This document shows, piece after piece, positions 34,271 through 44,654 of a stretch of DNA of 64,000 bases; position 1 is the stretch's first letter, and each line of letters begins with the position of its first letter. The notes under the pieces were generated by a model. The model saw only the letters and a program-made list of their open reading frames with translations. It did no database searches and was not told the DNA's origin. The position numbers were made by a program, and so were the translations under genes. Source of the DNA: Scedosporium boydii (taxonomy: Eukaryota > Ascomycota > Sordariomycetes > Microascales > Microascaceae); contig NJFT01000007.1 in NCBI GenBank assembly GCA_002221725.1, forward strand, positions 310,001 through 374,000, in the 5' to 3' direction.

Positions 34271-36832
34271 TCATTTAAGCAACTTCCTCACTCGCTTCTC
34301 CAGAGCCTCCTCAAACTGCGTAACACCATTCTCCAACACCGTCAGCTTACCCGCCCGCAATCTATAAACAACCCGCCTCCTCTTCTGCTCCGCCTCATCC
34401 TCCTCATCCGCATCACTACCATCGCCATCCTCCTCATCGATGACATTCTCCACCGCACCCCTCATGAACCACCTGTCGTGACTGACCAGCACAACCGCAC
34501 CCTCCCAGTAGCGCAAGGCCACTCGTAGCGCCGTGACGGTCTCGTAGTCGAGATGGGTCGTCACCTCGTCGAGAATGAGGCAGTGCGGATGCTTCCAGAG
34601 AAGTCTCGAGAGTTGCAGGCGTACGAGTTGGCCGCCGGAGAGCTTCGCGACGGGGACGTCGGACGAAATGCGGCCCGGCAGACCTAGAGAACCCAACAGG
34701 CCCCTCACCTGGCCCTCATCCAGCTCGCCTTCAACCTCCTTGGAGAGTAGCGCGAGTGCCGTGAGGGCAGGGTCCTTGCGGCCCATGGCTTGCAGTTCTT
34801 CCACAGCGTGCTGGGAGTAGTAGCCGAGCTTGAGACGCGGATGCGTGTTTACCGTGCCTTTAGTCGGGTTCGTCTCATTGACAAGTAGCTTGATAAGCGT
34901 CGATTTACCAGCACCGTTGAGCCCCAGGATGCCAATCCTATCGCCCATTCCCACAGAAAGCGTTATCTCCTCCAAGACAAGGGGCTGCTGCTGCGACTTT
35001 AGCCTCGACGCACCACCGTACCGAAAAGAAACATTATCCAACGAAATCAGCGCCCCCGGGAACCGCAAATCCGTCGGCTCCGGCAGCACGATAGTAACCC
35101 CGCGATCATCCTGCGGCACCTCAATCTCCTCGCGTGCCGAGGTGAAGTACCCCACCAGGTCCCGGTTCACCTTCAACTTCTGGCCCTTCGCGTTGACGCT
35201 CATGCCCATGCGGTCGTCGAGACGCTTCTGTCGCGACTTGGCCTGGCGTAGTTTGTTGTCGTCGTCGTTGGCTTTGCCCGCTTTGATGTTGTTAGAGATA
35301 GACTTTTGCATGTGGGCGCGCTGGCGGTCTTGCGCCTCTTTCATCTTGGTGAGCCAGAGTTTTCGGTCCGTCTGCGCTGCTTCGTAGCTGGGTAGGTCGC
35401 CGTGGAAATAAATGATTTGCTTTTCCTTGAGAATCATGAGATCCGTGCAAAGGGAGATGAAGTCTCTGTCGTGAGACACCAGGATCAGGGTCGGCGGATC
35501 TGCCGTGTCTTGCAGAGATTGGAGATAGCGCTGGAGCCATATGATTCCAAGAAGATCCAGAAAGTTGGTAGGTTCGTCGAGGATGAGAATGTCGGTCTCC
35601 TGTAGTAGGGCGGCAGTCAATGCGGTTCTCATCCGCCAGCCTCCCGAAAGGCTCGCTACGGGCTTGGCCATGTAAGCTTCAGAAAAACCTAAACCGGTCA
35701 AAATCTTCTTAGCTTTCGCCTCGATATCCGAGATTCGAGACGGTTCCACCTGAAGCTGGAGTTCGGCGAGCATATCCACTGCGTCTTGGGTCTCCGCCTG
35801 TAGAACGTCGGCTGCGATTTCATCACCGGGCTGCTCCAAACTAAGAGTCTTAAGCGTTAGCGATTTTGATGTTACAAATTTTGCTTGTTCTTCGGGGGGT
35901 GATATACAGTGCAGCGGACTCCGCCACGGCCTTTTCTCCGGCAATCAGCGCCTTCCTGGCCTGTAAGCCTCGAGCGCCGCTTCTCAGCCGTGCATCCTTG
36001 TCTAGGAGGAACTGCTTCTTCAAGAGTCGTTCGTGCTTCAGTTTCCTCGCGACCCTGACGGGCGCGAACGGGTCTGAGGAGTTGACTCCGGCAGACAAAG
36101 CTTGAAGGAACTGCAGTGTCAGCAATCGGTGGCATCTCTCTCTCGCCCATAGGGGAAATGTTAGCTACAGACCTCGAATCTCTTGTTCGACTTCGTGCCT
36201 CGCCGTAGCCCTCTCGATGACCTCTTCCAAAACTGTCCTTCCAGGCGAGGACGAGTCGGATTTCTCCCCAGCTCCATCTCCGGGCGGCATGTCCGTATTG
36301 GCATCGTCGGCCCGGGTCTGCTGCAAGATGGAGATGCGGGTTTTCTCAGGGATACCCGGGATGAGTTTCTCGGCGATCGCCTTTAAGAGTGCTGAATAGA
36401 TTCACGGGAATAAGTTCTCCTCGCCTTTCATATTGGTCGTTGGGCACTGAAGGGATCTTCGTCTTCACATACTTGACTTTCCTGAGCCATTTCTCCCCAG
36501 TAACGCATATCGCTGGCCCGCCTGTAGCTTTAGCTTGGCATCTGAGAGGATCTCGGTGCCCTCGCCTTTGGCTTTGGCTTTACCCTTTGCCTTGCCCGCA
36601 CCGGCACTCTTCTCGGCCGACTTGACGGTGATGTTCAACCCCTCGATATCGAGCTATAAAAGCGGTTTCAGCTTCTAAGGATTCTCTCCTCCTCCCCGTA
36701 GGTGTAACCCCATGCCACCGGTGCCCCGGTGACACTGCTTACCTCCCGGTAATTTGGGCTTTCGATATGAAAGCGGGTTTGCTTGCAGCTAACGAGAATA
36801 GTCGCTGCCGATTCGGATGCCGCTGAAGTCAT
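34271..36832 (-). CDS. ABC-F family ATPase (translation-type, twin nucleotide-binding domains)
   Basis: Five exons join in frame: 36743-36832, 36473-36653, 36173-36391, 35908-36100, 34271-35840, giving 750 residues and no membrane segment. NBD1 has Walker A GRNGSGKST (83-91, split by intron 2), signature SLSGGWRMR and Walker B LILDEPTNFLD. A basic linker follows. NBD2 has Walker A GLNGAGKST, signature KLSGGQLVRL and CLILDEVTTHLD, where the usual DEPTNHLD is altered. ABC-F proteins bind ribosomes rather than transport; the subgroup here (GCN20, ARB1 or other) is not settled. Intron 3 was given the AAG acceptor at 36101, because the nearer CAG breaks the frame. The ATG at 36832 opens a short N-terminus without the long Gcn20 extension. 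Confidence 0.9.
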
Positions 36833-37916
36833 GTCCACGTAGATGTATGAAGAAGTAGCAAGGCTATGGGCACCTTTGGGCAGAAGAGCCGGTGAGAATT
36901 GAAACTGGGGAAGGATGCGTACTAATAGACGTCGTCAGACTGGACCATGGCTTAGCAGGTGGATTCTCCTGATCCTCGGAGGTTGAAGTGGCCAAATGCG
37001 CGCCACCCGGGATGCAACAGCGATGATCTCCCCGCACGCGGCGCCGTCTCTTGTTTCTCTTTTTATTTCTCTCTACTTATTTTCAACCTCGATTCATGTA
37101 ACCTGCCGCAGTTTCTTCTTTGCGTAATTTCAGAATATAATTGTCGTTTATTTTCCTTTTCGTGTGAATTTTTCATGTTTTATTTTATTTTATTTGGTTT
37201 ATTTTTTTTACCTCTTTTTTCCTTGACTACCTCCTGATCTGTTGAGTTCCTTGATCCACTCAGCAAATTCATCAATGTACTCAAATGAACGTCTTCCTTC
37301 CTTGGAGATGCCCTGATTTTTGGTGCGATGTTTAGTGAAGTTGGAGCATCAAAAATGCGCGGCGTGAGTCATTCGGCAAGTCTTCGAAAGTCCATAAACC
37401 ACCTATATTTAGTGTCCAATGGAGGCGAAAGGGGGCCTTCTCTGTTCTGTCCGCCGCCGCCACGGGCCTGGGCAACCATCACTTGCAGGCCGAGTTGTGG
37501 TTCAGACGAGCCCTTAACGCCACTGAGTGCTCTGGAGACTCATCTTTACGAAGGCTAACCGGCGCTCCTGTTAACATCGGTGGTGACGACTCCACTCGTA
37601 ATTCATACGAAGTACCCGTGACATAGAACAATACTCGGTATCACCCCCCTGTTACACGACACTGCCTATGGAACTCGATCGCCAGGCAAACCTCAAGTGG
37701 CATTCCTGGATGCTACGGGGGCCATGGACAACTGCTGGGAAGGACTTAAGAACGAAGGTTTCATTGGTTTCGAGGGGGTTGCTCCCTATCTGTTTAAGCA
37801 AACGCAGGACGTTTCCCGCGAGGGTATTAAAAGGTCTGGTGTATTAGCAATTTCTATTTACACAACCAAAAATTACGGTTTCCGTATTCCCTTTTACGGG
37901 ACAGAACTTCAAAGTT
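36833..37916. other. Intergenic region
   Basis: Promoter of the ABC-F gene and 3' side of the GH16 gene. The part near 37.1-37.2 kb is T-rich. One exact TACGAAGTA lies at 37606-37614. An 87-codon plus-strand frame at 37697-37960 begins with GTG and overlaps the glucanase 3' end, so it is not called. Confidence 0.5.
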
Positions 37917-39201
37917 TTAAAGGAAGAAAGCAAGAAAGGCCGCTGTGGCTAGAGCGCTGAGGATGCCGCCGCCCAGCGTTGGCGCCCCGGCTGTCATGTA
38001 GCCACCATCTGGGCCGCTGGGACGTTGACCTGTGTTGTTCCTGTGAGGTAGACCGGTGGGATCGGCAGAAAGAGAGCCAGGGCCCGTGGAGGGTCTGGGG
38101 GGAGGCGCCGGGCGATCCTGGGCGTTATCTCGAGTACTGTTCCCTCCGCGTCCCCAGCTCCCATCATTACCGCCACTGCCTCCGTCGCCCCCGTCGCCTC
38201 CGTTTCCACTATTGGCTCCCGGACCCGGCCTAGGATCCGCGTGAAGATTCTCGGGTCGGACCCATTCACCACTGCCGTTTCCGCCATTACCTCCATTGCC
38301 TCCTCTACCGCCGTCGCCTCCATTTCCACCGTTTCCCCCATTGCCTCCGTTGCCCCCGTCGCCTCCATCCCCACCATCCCCACCATCCCCTCCGTTGCCT
38401 CCATTTCCGTCGTGTTCCCCTTCAGGACCATGGCCGCCACAGCTAGGACCGGAGCAAGGAGAACCAGCCTTGTCAGACTTTCCACGCCAAGCATTGCACC
38501 CCCCAGGGTTTCTACAAATCCAGTCACACCCATCACCCTCACAGCGGGTTCCATTGAGGAGCGCACCGGGACTGTTGCTGCATCCGTCCCCGAAGCAGTG
38601 CGGTTCCCCGGGACTAATGGGGATGTGGTCACTACTTCCACCATCACCACCATCACCTCCATTGCCTCCATTACCTCCATTGCCTCCGTTGCCTCCGTTG
38701 CCTCCACTTACTTCGGGGCTGGGCCAGCCGCTCTTCCCACCACTCTCGTTGCTGCTCGTGCCAGCCGTAGACCCGGGATGAGGGCGGTCCCCGGGCTGCA
38801 TAGGCTTAGGCTTGGGAATAGACGTGGGATGAGGTTTAGGATTAGGTTCCGGGCTCGGCTTAGGATTAGGTCCCGGGCTAGGCTCAGGGCTGGGTTTTGG
38901 GCTAGGTTCCGGGCTAGGTTCCGGGCTAGGTTCCGGGCTAGGTTCAGGACTAGGTTCAGGACTAGGTTCCGGGCTAGGCTCAGGATTAACGGTCAGTTCG
39001 TAGACGTCGATGTAGTTCACTTCCCAGTAAGTCTCGGTGAACTCCCGGGGGTAATGGGCAACGAATCCCTCGCAGGTGGATCCCACGGTGCCGCAGCCGT
39101 CTTGGATCCATAGCTGATCGGCGAGGTCACCACAGAAGTTCTATATATCAACCTCAAATTAGTATCGAGCAGCAAAACATGAAAAGTGAAGAAGAAAAAA
39201 G

Positions 39202-39265
<64 letters not shown>

Positions 39266-40233
39266 GGAGGGAGGGAGACTTACAATGTTGAGCACGAGGC
39301 TCATATCCCGGTAGTGTGTATCAACATCGCACTCGGAACCTCCAAAGACGGAAAGAGGCGAACCCCAGCTGGACGGATCAGGTCTCCTGGCGAGAATATC
39401 CTCAGGTATCTCACCACGGGGGAAGTTCCAGATCTTGAGGAACTCCTCATCCCACTCCATGGCGTAGACACCACCGCCCCCGGCGTTGAAACCGTCCCCG
39501 TAACTCCGCGGATCATCGCTGACGAAGCTGCACCCCGAAGATTGACCTAAGCCGCCACGGTCGGCGCAGTTTCGAGAAAGTTGGGTGCCGGTGAAGAGGG
39601 CCTCTCCAGGGGAGGGCGACCAACATCCCTCGGCTCTAAGGAAGGGGGCAATTAGTTTTCCCTTCTTCCTTTTTCACACGAAAAGATGGGAACAATGCTA
39701 CACTCACGTATGGCTGGTCATGAGGTTGAACTGGTCATTGTTTGATCCCTCGATGATGTCGACCTCACCGTTGTTGGGCCAGTCGGGTCCATAAGCCCAG
39801 ACTGAAGCACATTAGTTTTGCCCATGTCACTTTTGTAGGATGGAAAACTTACAGGCTGGCCAGACACCACATTTTGGCGCAGGCATATGAGCAAAGTCTC
39901 CGATGAACAGTCCATGGTTGTACGCGTCCTTGCTCTCCAAACGAATGCTATCTCGGCCCCTTGAGTTCTGCACTTGGTTCACATCATCCGCCCTCAGAAT
40001 GACGGAGCCGGTGTCAGTGAGGCGGTAGAGGTTCCGCCTGGCGGCATCTTCTCGCGAGTTGTAACTAGTAGAGGTTAATATCGAAGTGATAAGGTCAAGT
40101 CTCTAGCCCAAGACCCCTTAGAATAGTGTATCACTTACGCGACAAAGCCGTTGGACGGATCCGTGCCATTAAACCAGTTGAACCCCGACAGGAGGGTCTC
40201 CCCGGCATAAGAGGTAACGAGATCGTAAGGCAT
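37917..40233 (-). CDS. GH16 endo-beta-glucanase with repetitive stalk and GPI anchor
   Basis: Glycoside hydrolase family 16 enzyme acting on beta-1,3(-1,4) glucans in or near the cell wall. Exons: 40139-40233, 39853-40064, 39708-39801, 39284-39635, 37917-39140, all in frame (658 residues from the ATG at 40233). The catalytic motif NGEVDIIEG (E115, D117, E120 in this numbering) and the flanking WPAFWAYG and FNAGGGGVYAMEWD segments are typical. The catalytic part ends with VNYIDVYEL. Then come a (PEPS)n stalk, a Gly/Asn/Asp-rich region made of GGNGGNGGDGG units, and a hydrophobic end (GGGILSALATAAFLAFFL) fitting a GPI anchor. No signal peptide follows the ATG used, so a further 5' exon is likely; I could not place it between 40234 and 40550. 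Confidence 0.88.
38165..38710 (-). repeat. Gly-Asn-Gly-rich coding repeats in the glucanase
   Basis: Two blocks of 9-bp units (plus strand TTGCCTCCG/TCGCCTCCA types), 38165-38420 and 38635-38710, encode Gly-Gly-Asn and Gly-Gly-Asp triplets. They are separated by a Cys-containing stretch with CFGDGCSNS, CEGDGCDWICRNPGGC and CSGPSCGG. Length is likely variable between strains. Confidence 0.8.
38831..38987 (-). repeat. PEPS-type tandem repeat in the glucanase
   Basis: Coding tandem repeat of about 12 bp (on the plus strand TTCCGGGCTAGG and variants), encoding Pro-Glu-Pro-Ser units with Lys and Gly variants toward the end. It forms a stiff linker between the catalytic domain and the Gly-rich region. 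Confidence 0.85.
39202..39265. repeat. A41 homopolymer and GA microsatellite inside a glucanase intron
   Basis: Positions 39202-39242 are 41 consecutive A on the plus strand, followed by (GA)n to 39265 and GGGA units. In the minus-strand transcript this is a CU-rich run followed by U41 inside the 143-bp fourth intron (39141-39283). The run length may be affected by sequencing slippage. Confidence 0.9.
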
Positions 40234-41760
40234 CTTGATCACCACTCCCGATATGGCTTTAACCTGTGTACTCGGGGGAAACGGGGGATCTATATGGCCT
40301 TTGGATCCGCACTTCAAAAGGACAAAAAAGAATGGAGGGAAAAACGAGAATGGGTTGGTAAATACCTGACACAGGCCGAGACTAATATGATGATTCTAAG
40401 CCAAGGCTATATATATGTCTTCTTCCCAGGTCTGTCCCTGTCGAGATAAACCCAGGAAGCTGGACATCTCGACGCGAGAAAGTGTCTAACACACTTCAAA
40501 TAGCCCCTGGGCATGTTCCAGGTTTAAAAGGAGGGCGATGGCAGTGAGTTGCCCTTCCCGGGGCCAGCCGGTCGAGACAGGTTCCATACAAGTCAATTAA
40601 ATAGGGGTGTGCAACTTAGTTGACGGCATGCCACTTTGTGTGAGACCAATGCCGTATCCAGACTTAATCGACACCTGCCGCTCTTAAGACGACTAGGGGA
40701 CTAACACCGACGGTCTTGGGCCTGTCCCGATCAAGATCTGGAGTTTCAGCGCAGGGAATGAACGAAAACTCGCTCGATTTGTTTCCATGGTCTCGATGTC
40801 GAAAAGAAAGAATGATGTAAAAGAAAAGGACAAAAAAAAATCGTCTGTTGCGCCCTTAGGCTCCGTCGAGCCCTTGCGCGCCCGCGAACCACCCTATGGG
40901 CGGGGATCTTCTTTGGAGTGCGGGTATTTCTTTACTCGATCCCTGGGCACCGTCGGAACGTCTTGATGGTTCGGATCCTAAAATTCTTACCCCCGTCGGG
41001 GTTCGAACACAGGACCTCACCGGTGAACCAATATCTCAGTATCCTGGCTGCGTCTTCTGACCGTCGGGCCATCGGCTGCTGGTGATAATCCGGGGCATGA
41101 TTACGATATATAACACATAAGCAAGTGTTTTCTTAGGGGTTGAGATGCTGAGGAAAGAGCGGAGGGATCGAAGTGGTGAGAGAGGAGTGGAGGAAGGAGC
41201 GGCTTGGTGATGGGCGGGTTCTGCTGGGAGGAAAGTTCAGACTGCAATTGCGGGTTCGCTCAAGGGCTGGCCGAGTCCTGGTCACATAAAGCACTGGATT
41301 TGTGCTTCTCCTTGACCGATTGAACCTCTCAGCTCAGATCTAGGTACCAAGTCGATCAATTACTACCTCCTCGAGCTGAGACAGACGCGAGTGAGACCTG
41401 CACGACAGAGACACTTGTGCCACTACTAGTTTCTTAGCAATCCACGAAAAGAGGGCATCCCACCAAATGTTAAGACAGACGAGAGTTTTAAGATCGACTT
41501 CCTGTGGGTATAGTTCAATTTTCGTATTGCAAGGGCTTCCCATCCCCGGATCACCGAGTGTAGCGGGCTGTAAATTGTACTCTAGACATAAGGAAAAAGC
41601 ACATATGAACTACCCATCAACGCCAGGAACACCCCCTTTCCCTTCTATGCATTCCCAAGGGCCGTCCCACGTCTAGTCGAAGAGAAAATGAAAGAAAAAA
41701 AAGACACGGCTGCGAGGTGAAAACAAACACAGTATAATACACAAGGACGCGACGCCTACT
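40234..41760. other. Intergenic region upstream of the glucanase
   Basis: Holds the glucanase promoter and probably its missing first exon with the signal peptide. A tRNA-like sequence lies at 40991-41076 (listed separately). No further gene is seen. Confidence 0.5.
40991..41076 (-). other. tRNA-like sequence with A-box and B-box (tRNA relic or SINE head)
   Basis: On the minus strand TGGCCCGACGG (41071-41061) resembles the Pol III A-box, and GTGTTCGAACCCC (41010-40998) resembles the B-box, about 50 bp apart as in tRNA genes. The 5-bp T-stem does not pair (CTGTG against CCCGA), no normal 7-bp acceptor stem forms, and the anticodon arm is imperfect. This is therefore not a working tRNA by eye; a decayed tRNA or the head of a tRNA-derived SINE is more likely. 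Confidence 0.3.
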
Positions 41761-43059
41761 TTACAGCATGATCCTCCTGAGTCCCTCAGTTCCCCCCAAG
41801 ACGCGTCTCCCTGTGACCGCGCACCTCCCCTTCCCACTCTCCCATTTTCCCTCCCTCTCGACCATGAACTCCTCTTGTTTCGGATGCATTCCCTCTATCC
41901 ACCGATGGATGCAAGTGTAGCAGTAAATCACGCCCGTCTGACAAGCCGTAGCCGTAACGATGTCGCTCTCGCAGATGGGGCAGAGAGAGGAATCCGACGG
42001 TGTAGGGACCGTCAAGATCGGAAGCATCGACGGGGTCGCGATGGGTGCCTTCTCGGGATCGGGGGCCGCCGAGCTAGCTTCCCCCTCCTCCCCTTCTTTG
42101 GGGGAGGCGACTGCAACTTTCTTCCCCTTCTTGTTGTTCGATAGCAGTCCGGCGATGATGGGCGGCGGTAACTCGATGTTCTCCGCCGCCTTGCGGCTTA
42201 GCTGCTGCGCAAAGTCCGACGCGTGCCACCATTCTAGGAACTTGAGCGCAAATATGCTAAGAGGTAGTGCAACTGACAGGCCCGATAGCGCGGCGGACCC
42301 CATGGCCCGGGGGGACGACAGGACGGACCTCCAACCGGCTGGCTGACCAGCACCGGACGTAGCCTTCTTAGAGAGCAAGTCTATGGCTCTGTAATCTGCC
42401 ACAGTCATGCGGCGCACCCTCGTGCCGATGAGCCACATAAATGGGTTGTGGTATTTTGAGTTGTCGAATAGATAGGCGAGGTTGAAAGCCAACACGGAAA
42501 AGTAATACGCAGCGTTGATACTCGGGTAGACATTCAACAGGAACCACCTGTAATAATGCACAAACCTCTGTTTCAGCGTCGGATTCGTCGGCATCCTCGT
42601 ATAGGCAACACCCAACAGCGCCCTCGGCGCATTCACCTCGTAGCCCTCATCCAGCTTCCTCCTCAGATACGGAATTCCCACCATCACAGCGAGGTTCTTC
42701 CACACGTCGGCCGTCGACAGCTTCAACGCATCCTTAACGATATCCGGGGCCGCGATGCTAGCGCGGGGGATCTCGGTCGACAGGCCCTTTTCGCGCTTGA
42801 GCCCGTAAAAGTTTTCCGTGAAGCTGCCCCCGCGCGTGCGGAGGTAGTGGCGCTCGACCACGAGCATGCATAGCGCGTACAGCTCGTCGAAGGAGTTGAC
42901 GGCGCGGAGGAAGTAACGAGGGTAGCGTTGGGCGGCGACGGCGAGGAGGTAGCGGAGGGTTGGGGGGAGGAGGGAGGCGAGTTCTTGCTCGGAGAGGAGC
43001 TCGAAGAGGGAAGGTTTTTGGTCGTCGAAGGTGCCCTGCAGGGCGGTTACGAACTCCAT
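41761..43059 (-). CDS. PEX12: Peroxin-12 (RING peroxin of the peroxisomal import/ubiquitin ligase complex)
   Basis: Uninterrupted frame of 432 residues with the Pex2/Pex12 N-terminal domain: [22 protein letters not shown], then the hallmark ERHYLR, FYGLKR and [14 protein letters not shown] segments. Membrane helices lie near residues 175-200 and 255-275. The C-terminal RING-like domain starts with CPIC (360-363) and has [11 protein letters not shown] (373-383). As in other Pex12 proteins the RING is incomplete and should bind a single zinc. With Pex2 and Pex10 it forms the membrane ubiquitin ligase that recycles the import receptor Pex5. It shares a 935-bp divergent promoter with a thioesterase gene. 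Confidence 0.95.
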   Translation of the reverse strand: MEFVTALQGTFDDQKPSLFELLSEQELASLLPPTLRYLLAVAAQRYPRYFLRAVNSFDELYALCMLVVERHYLRTRGGSFTENFYGLKREKGLSTEIPRASIAAPDIVKDALKLSTADVWKNLAVMVGIPYLRRKLDEGYEVNAPRALLGVAYTRMPTNPTLKQRFVHYYRWFLLNVYPSINAAYYFSVLAFNLAYLFDNSKYHNPFMWLIGTRVRRMTVADYRAIDLLSKKATSGAGQPAGWRSVLSSPRAMGSAALSGLSVALPLSIFALKFLEWWHASDFAQQLSRKAAENIELPPPIIAGLLSNNKKGKKVAVASPKEGEEGEASSAAPDPEKAPIATPSMLPILTVPTPSDSSLCPICESDIVTATACQTGVIYCYTCIHRWIEGMHPKQEEFMVEREGKWESGKGRCAVTGRRVLGGTEGLRRIML

Positions 43060-43994
43060 CTCGGAGAAGGGGCCGGGTGATTAGAGCGCCGTTTTCTTTT
43101 TGCGGGTGATATTGATAGTATTCTAGGATGTCATGAAATAGGGAGTCGGGTATTTCGTGTTAGGCTGCGCCGCTCATCGTGGGTGGGCGTTGAGGGTTCT
43201 CTGACGGTAGCAGCAAATACTGTTGTAGGATGTCAAGTCTTGGGAGGCTCGCGTTGTCTGTCTTTTTCGGTAGAACTCGATTAATTGGGCCAGCGTCAGA
43301 TGTGAAGAAGCTTGCCAAAATTCAATGATGCGCCCCAGAAGCTACGCTCGAAGTTGCTACTTCGTACACAAGACGCACTTCCAAGCCGAGCCGATAATGA
43401 CGCACGGATCAACGCGTGCTTTGCACACTGCATTTGTACCGAGGCACAGCAAAGCCGGACCTGGCAGCTCGCCTCGGGACCCCGCGTTGGCTCTAGGGAG
43501 GTTATCGCCTTAATGGGTTGGTTATCTCAACAGCTTTCCCCAGATTTTCTGAGAGCCGCCTGGAACAGCTCCTGCGGAGATTGGGGTACTTCGTAGTTTA
43601 TGTTGCCATCGAGATCTGCGATTGATAGAGACTGAGGCTCGGTACTTGCGTACTGTTATCTCGGATAAAGAAACGCAACCCTTGGGGAAACTGGTCATTT
43701 TGCAATTTGGGGCCCTTAGGAAACCCCATTAAATTAAGAAAATTAAAGGTATCATTGACATCTCCATCTCTTCTTTTCTACTCAGTCTAACACCGTCAAG
43801 CAATTTCATCCAGCCCCAAGAGTAGTGGTTCTGACTCCTGCCTCCTTGAATCTGATTGAAATCGGGGTCATCGCAAACTGGAAGGAGCTTCCCACGGGTA
43901 TACAGACGTCGGTCATTGAGATCTATACGAAGTAGTAAAGAACCAGCAACACTCATCTCGCCAACGACGGAGCAGCCCAACCAAGATCTTGGAA
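43060..43994. promoter_or_regulatory. Divergent PEX12 / thioesterase promoter
   Basis: Non-coding interval between two divergent starts. It carries CCGAGG at 43439-43444 and CCTCGG at 43472-43477, the fatty-acid-response core, 28 bp apart. It also has three exact TACGAAGTA-family copies (43358, 43587, 43926). Joint control of the two genes is an inference from the layout. Confidence 0.45.
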
Positions 43995-44615
43995 ATGTCT
44001 GGCGAACAGAGTCCCCACATCGACATCCTCGACGATGGAGAGGCACAGATAATAGCAACACTCACCCCCCGCGATCCCACCGCGGACCAAGACAGCCCCT
44101 TTGCCAATGTAAGCATCCGCAACCCTCTCCTAGTTCCATAATCACCCATCAATCCAGAAAGAAAAAAAAAAAAGAGAAAAGAGAAAAACGACTAACATTA
44201 AAAGGACTGGACAACCTGCCTCCTCCCCCACATAACCTACCTCTCCTCCTCCCTCCACCCAACACCAACCTCCACCTTCCTCTACACCGTCCAACCCAGC
44301 CACTGCAACCGCCTCCGCAACCTCCACGGCGGCTGCGCCGCCTCCCTCTTCGACCTCCTCACCACCATGCCCATCCATCTCGTCAAGAACCCGCCCACGT
44401 GGCGCATCCCGGGCGTCTCCCGCACCCTCAACGTCACCTACCTCCGGCCCGTGCCCTCCGGCACCACCGTACGGATCGTCTGCGAGGTCGTCCACGTCGG
44501 GAGGAGGATGGCTACTGTTAAGGGGACGATGACGAGGGAGAGCGATGGGGCTGTTTTGGCGATTTGTGAGCACGGGAAGGCGAGTATTGACTTGGCGGCG
44601 AACAGCAAGGCGTAA
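43995..44615 (+). CDS. Hotdog-fold acyl-CoA thioesterase (PaaI/ACOT13-like)
   Basis: Exons 43995-44108 and 44205-44615 join in frame to 174 residues; the 96-bp intron has a CTAAC branch and an unusual AAG acceptor. The hotdog signature HGGCAASLFD (residues 79-88) is the active-site region of PaaI/ACOT13 thioesterases, and the strand RTLNVTYLRPVPSGTTVRI and the end HGKASID fit the fold. It should hydrolyse acyl-CoA; chain length is not predictable. The protein ends in SKA, which is close to but not a canonical peroxisomal PTS1. Its divergent pairing with PEX12 makes a role in fatty-acid metabolism plausible. A (CT)n(GT)n microsatellite starts just after the stop. Confidence 0.88.
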
Positions 44616-44618
44616 CGG

Positions 44619-44654
<36 letters not shown>

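Noticed and set aside
35872..36150. Alternative reading of ABC-F exon 4 through the nearer CAG acceptor
   Set aside because: It leads to a frameshifted, Arg/Glu-rich sequence with an early stop, while the AAG acceptor restores the conserved LSAGV...DPFAPVR region.
38165..38987. Possible CRISPR-like array
   Set aside because: The repeats are contiguous coding minisatellites without spacers, in a eukaryotic gene.
37994..39113. Long open frames on both strands over the glucanase repeats
   Set aside because: 9- and 12-bp repeats keep all frames open; only the frame continuous with the GH16 exons is supported.
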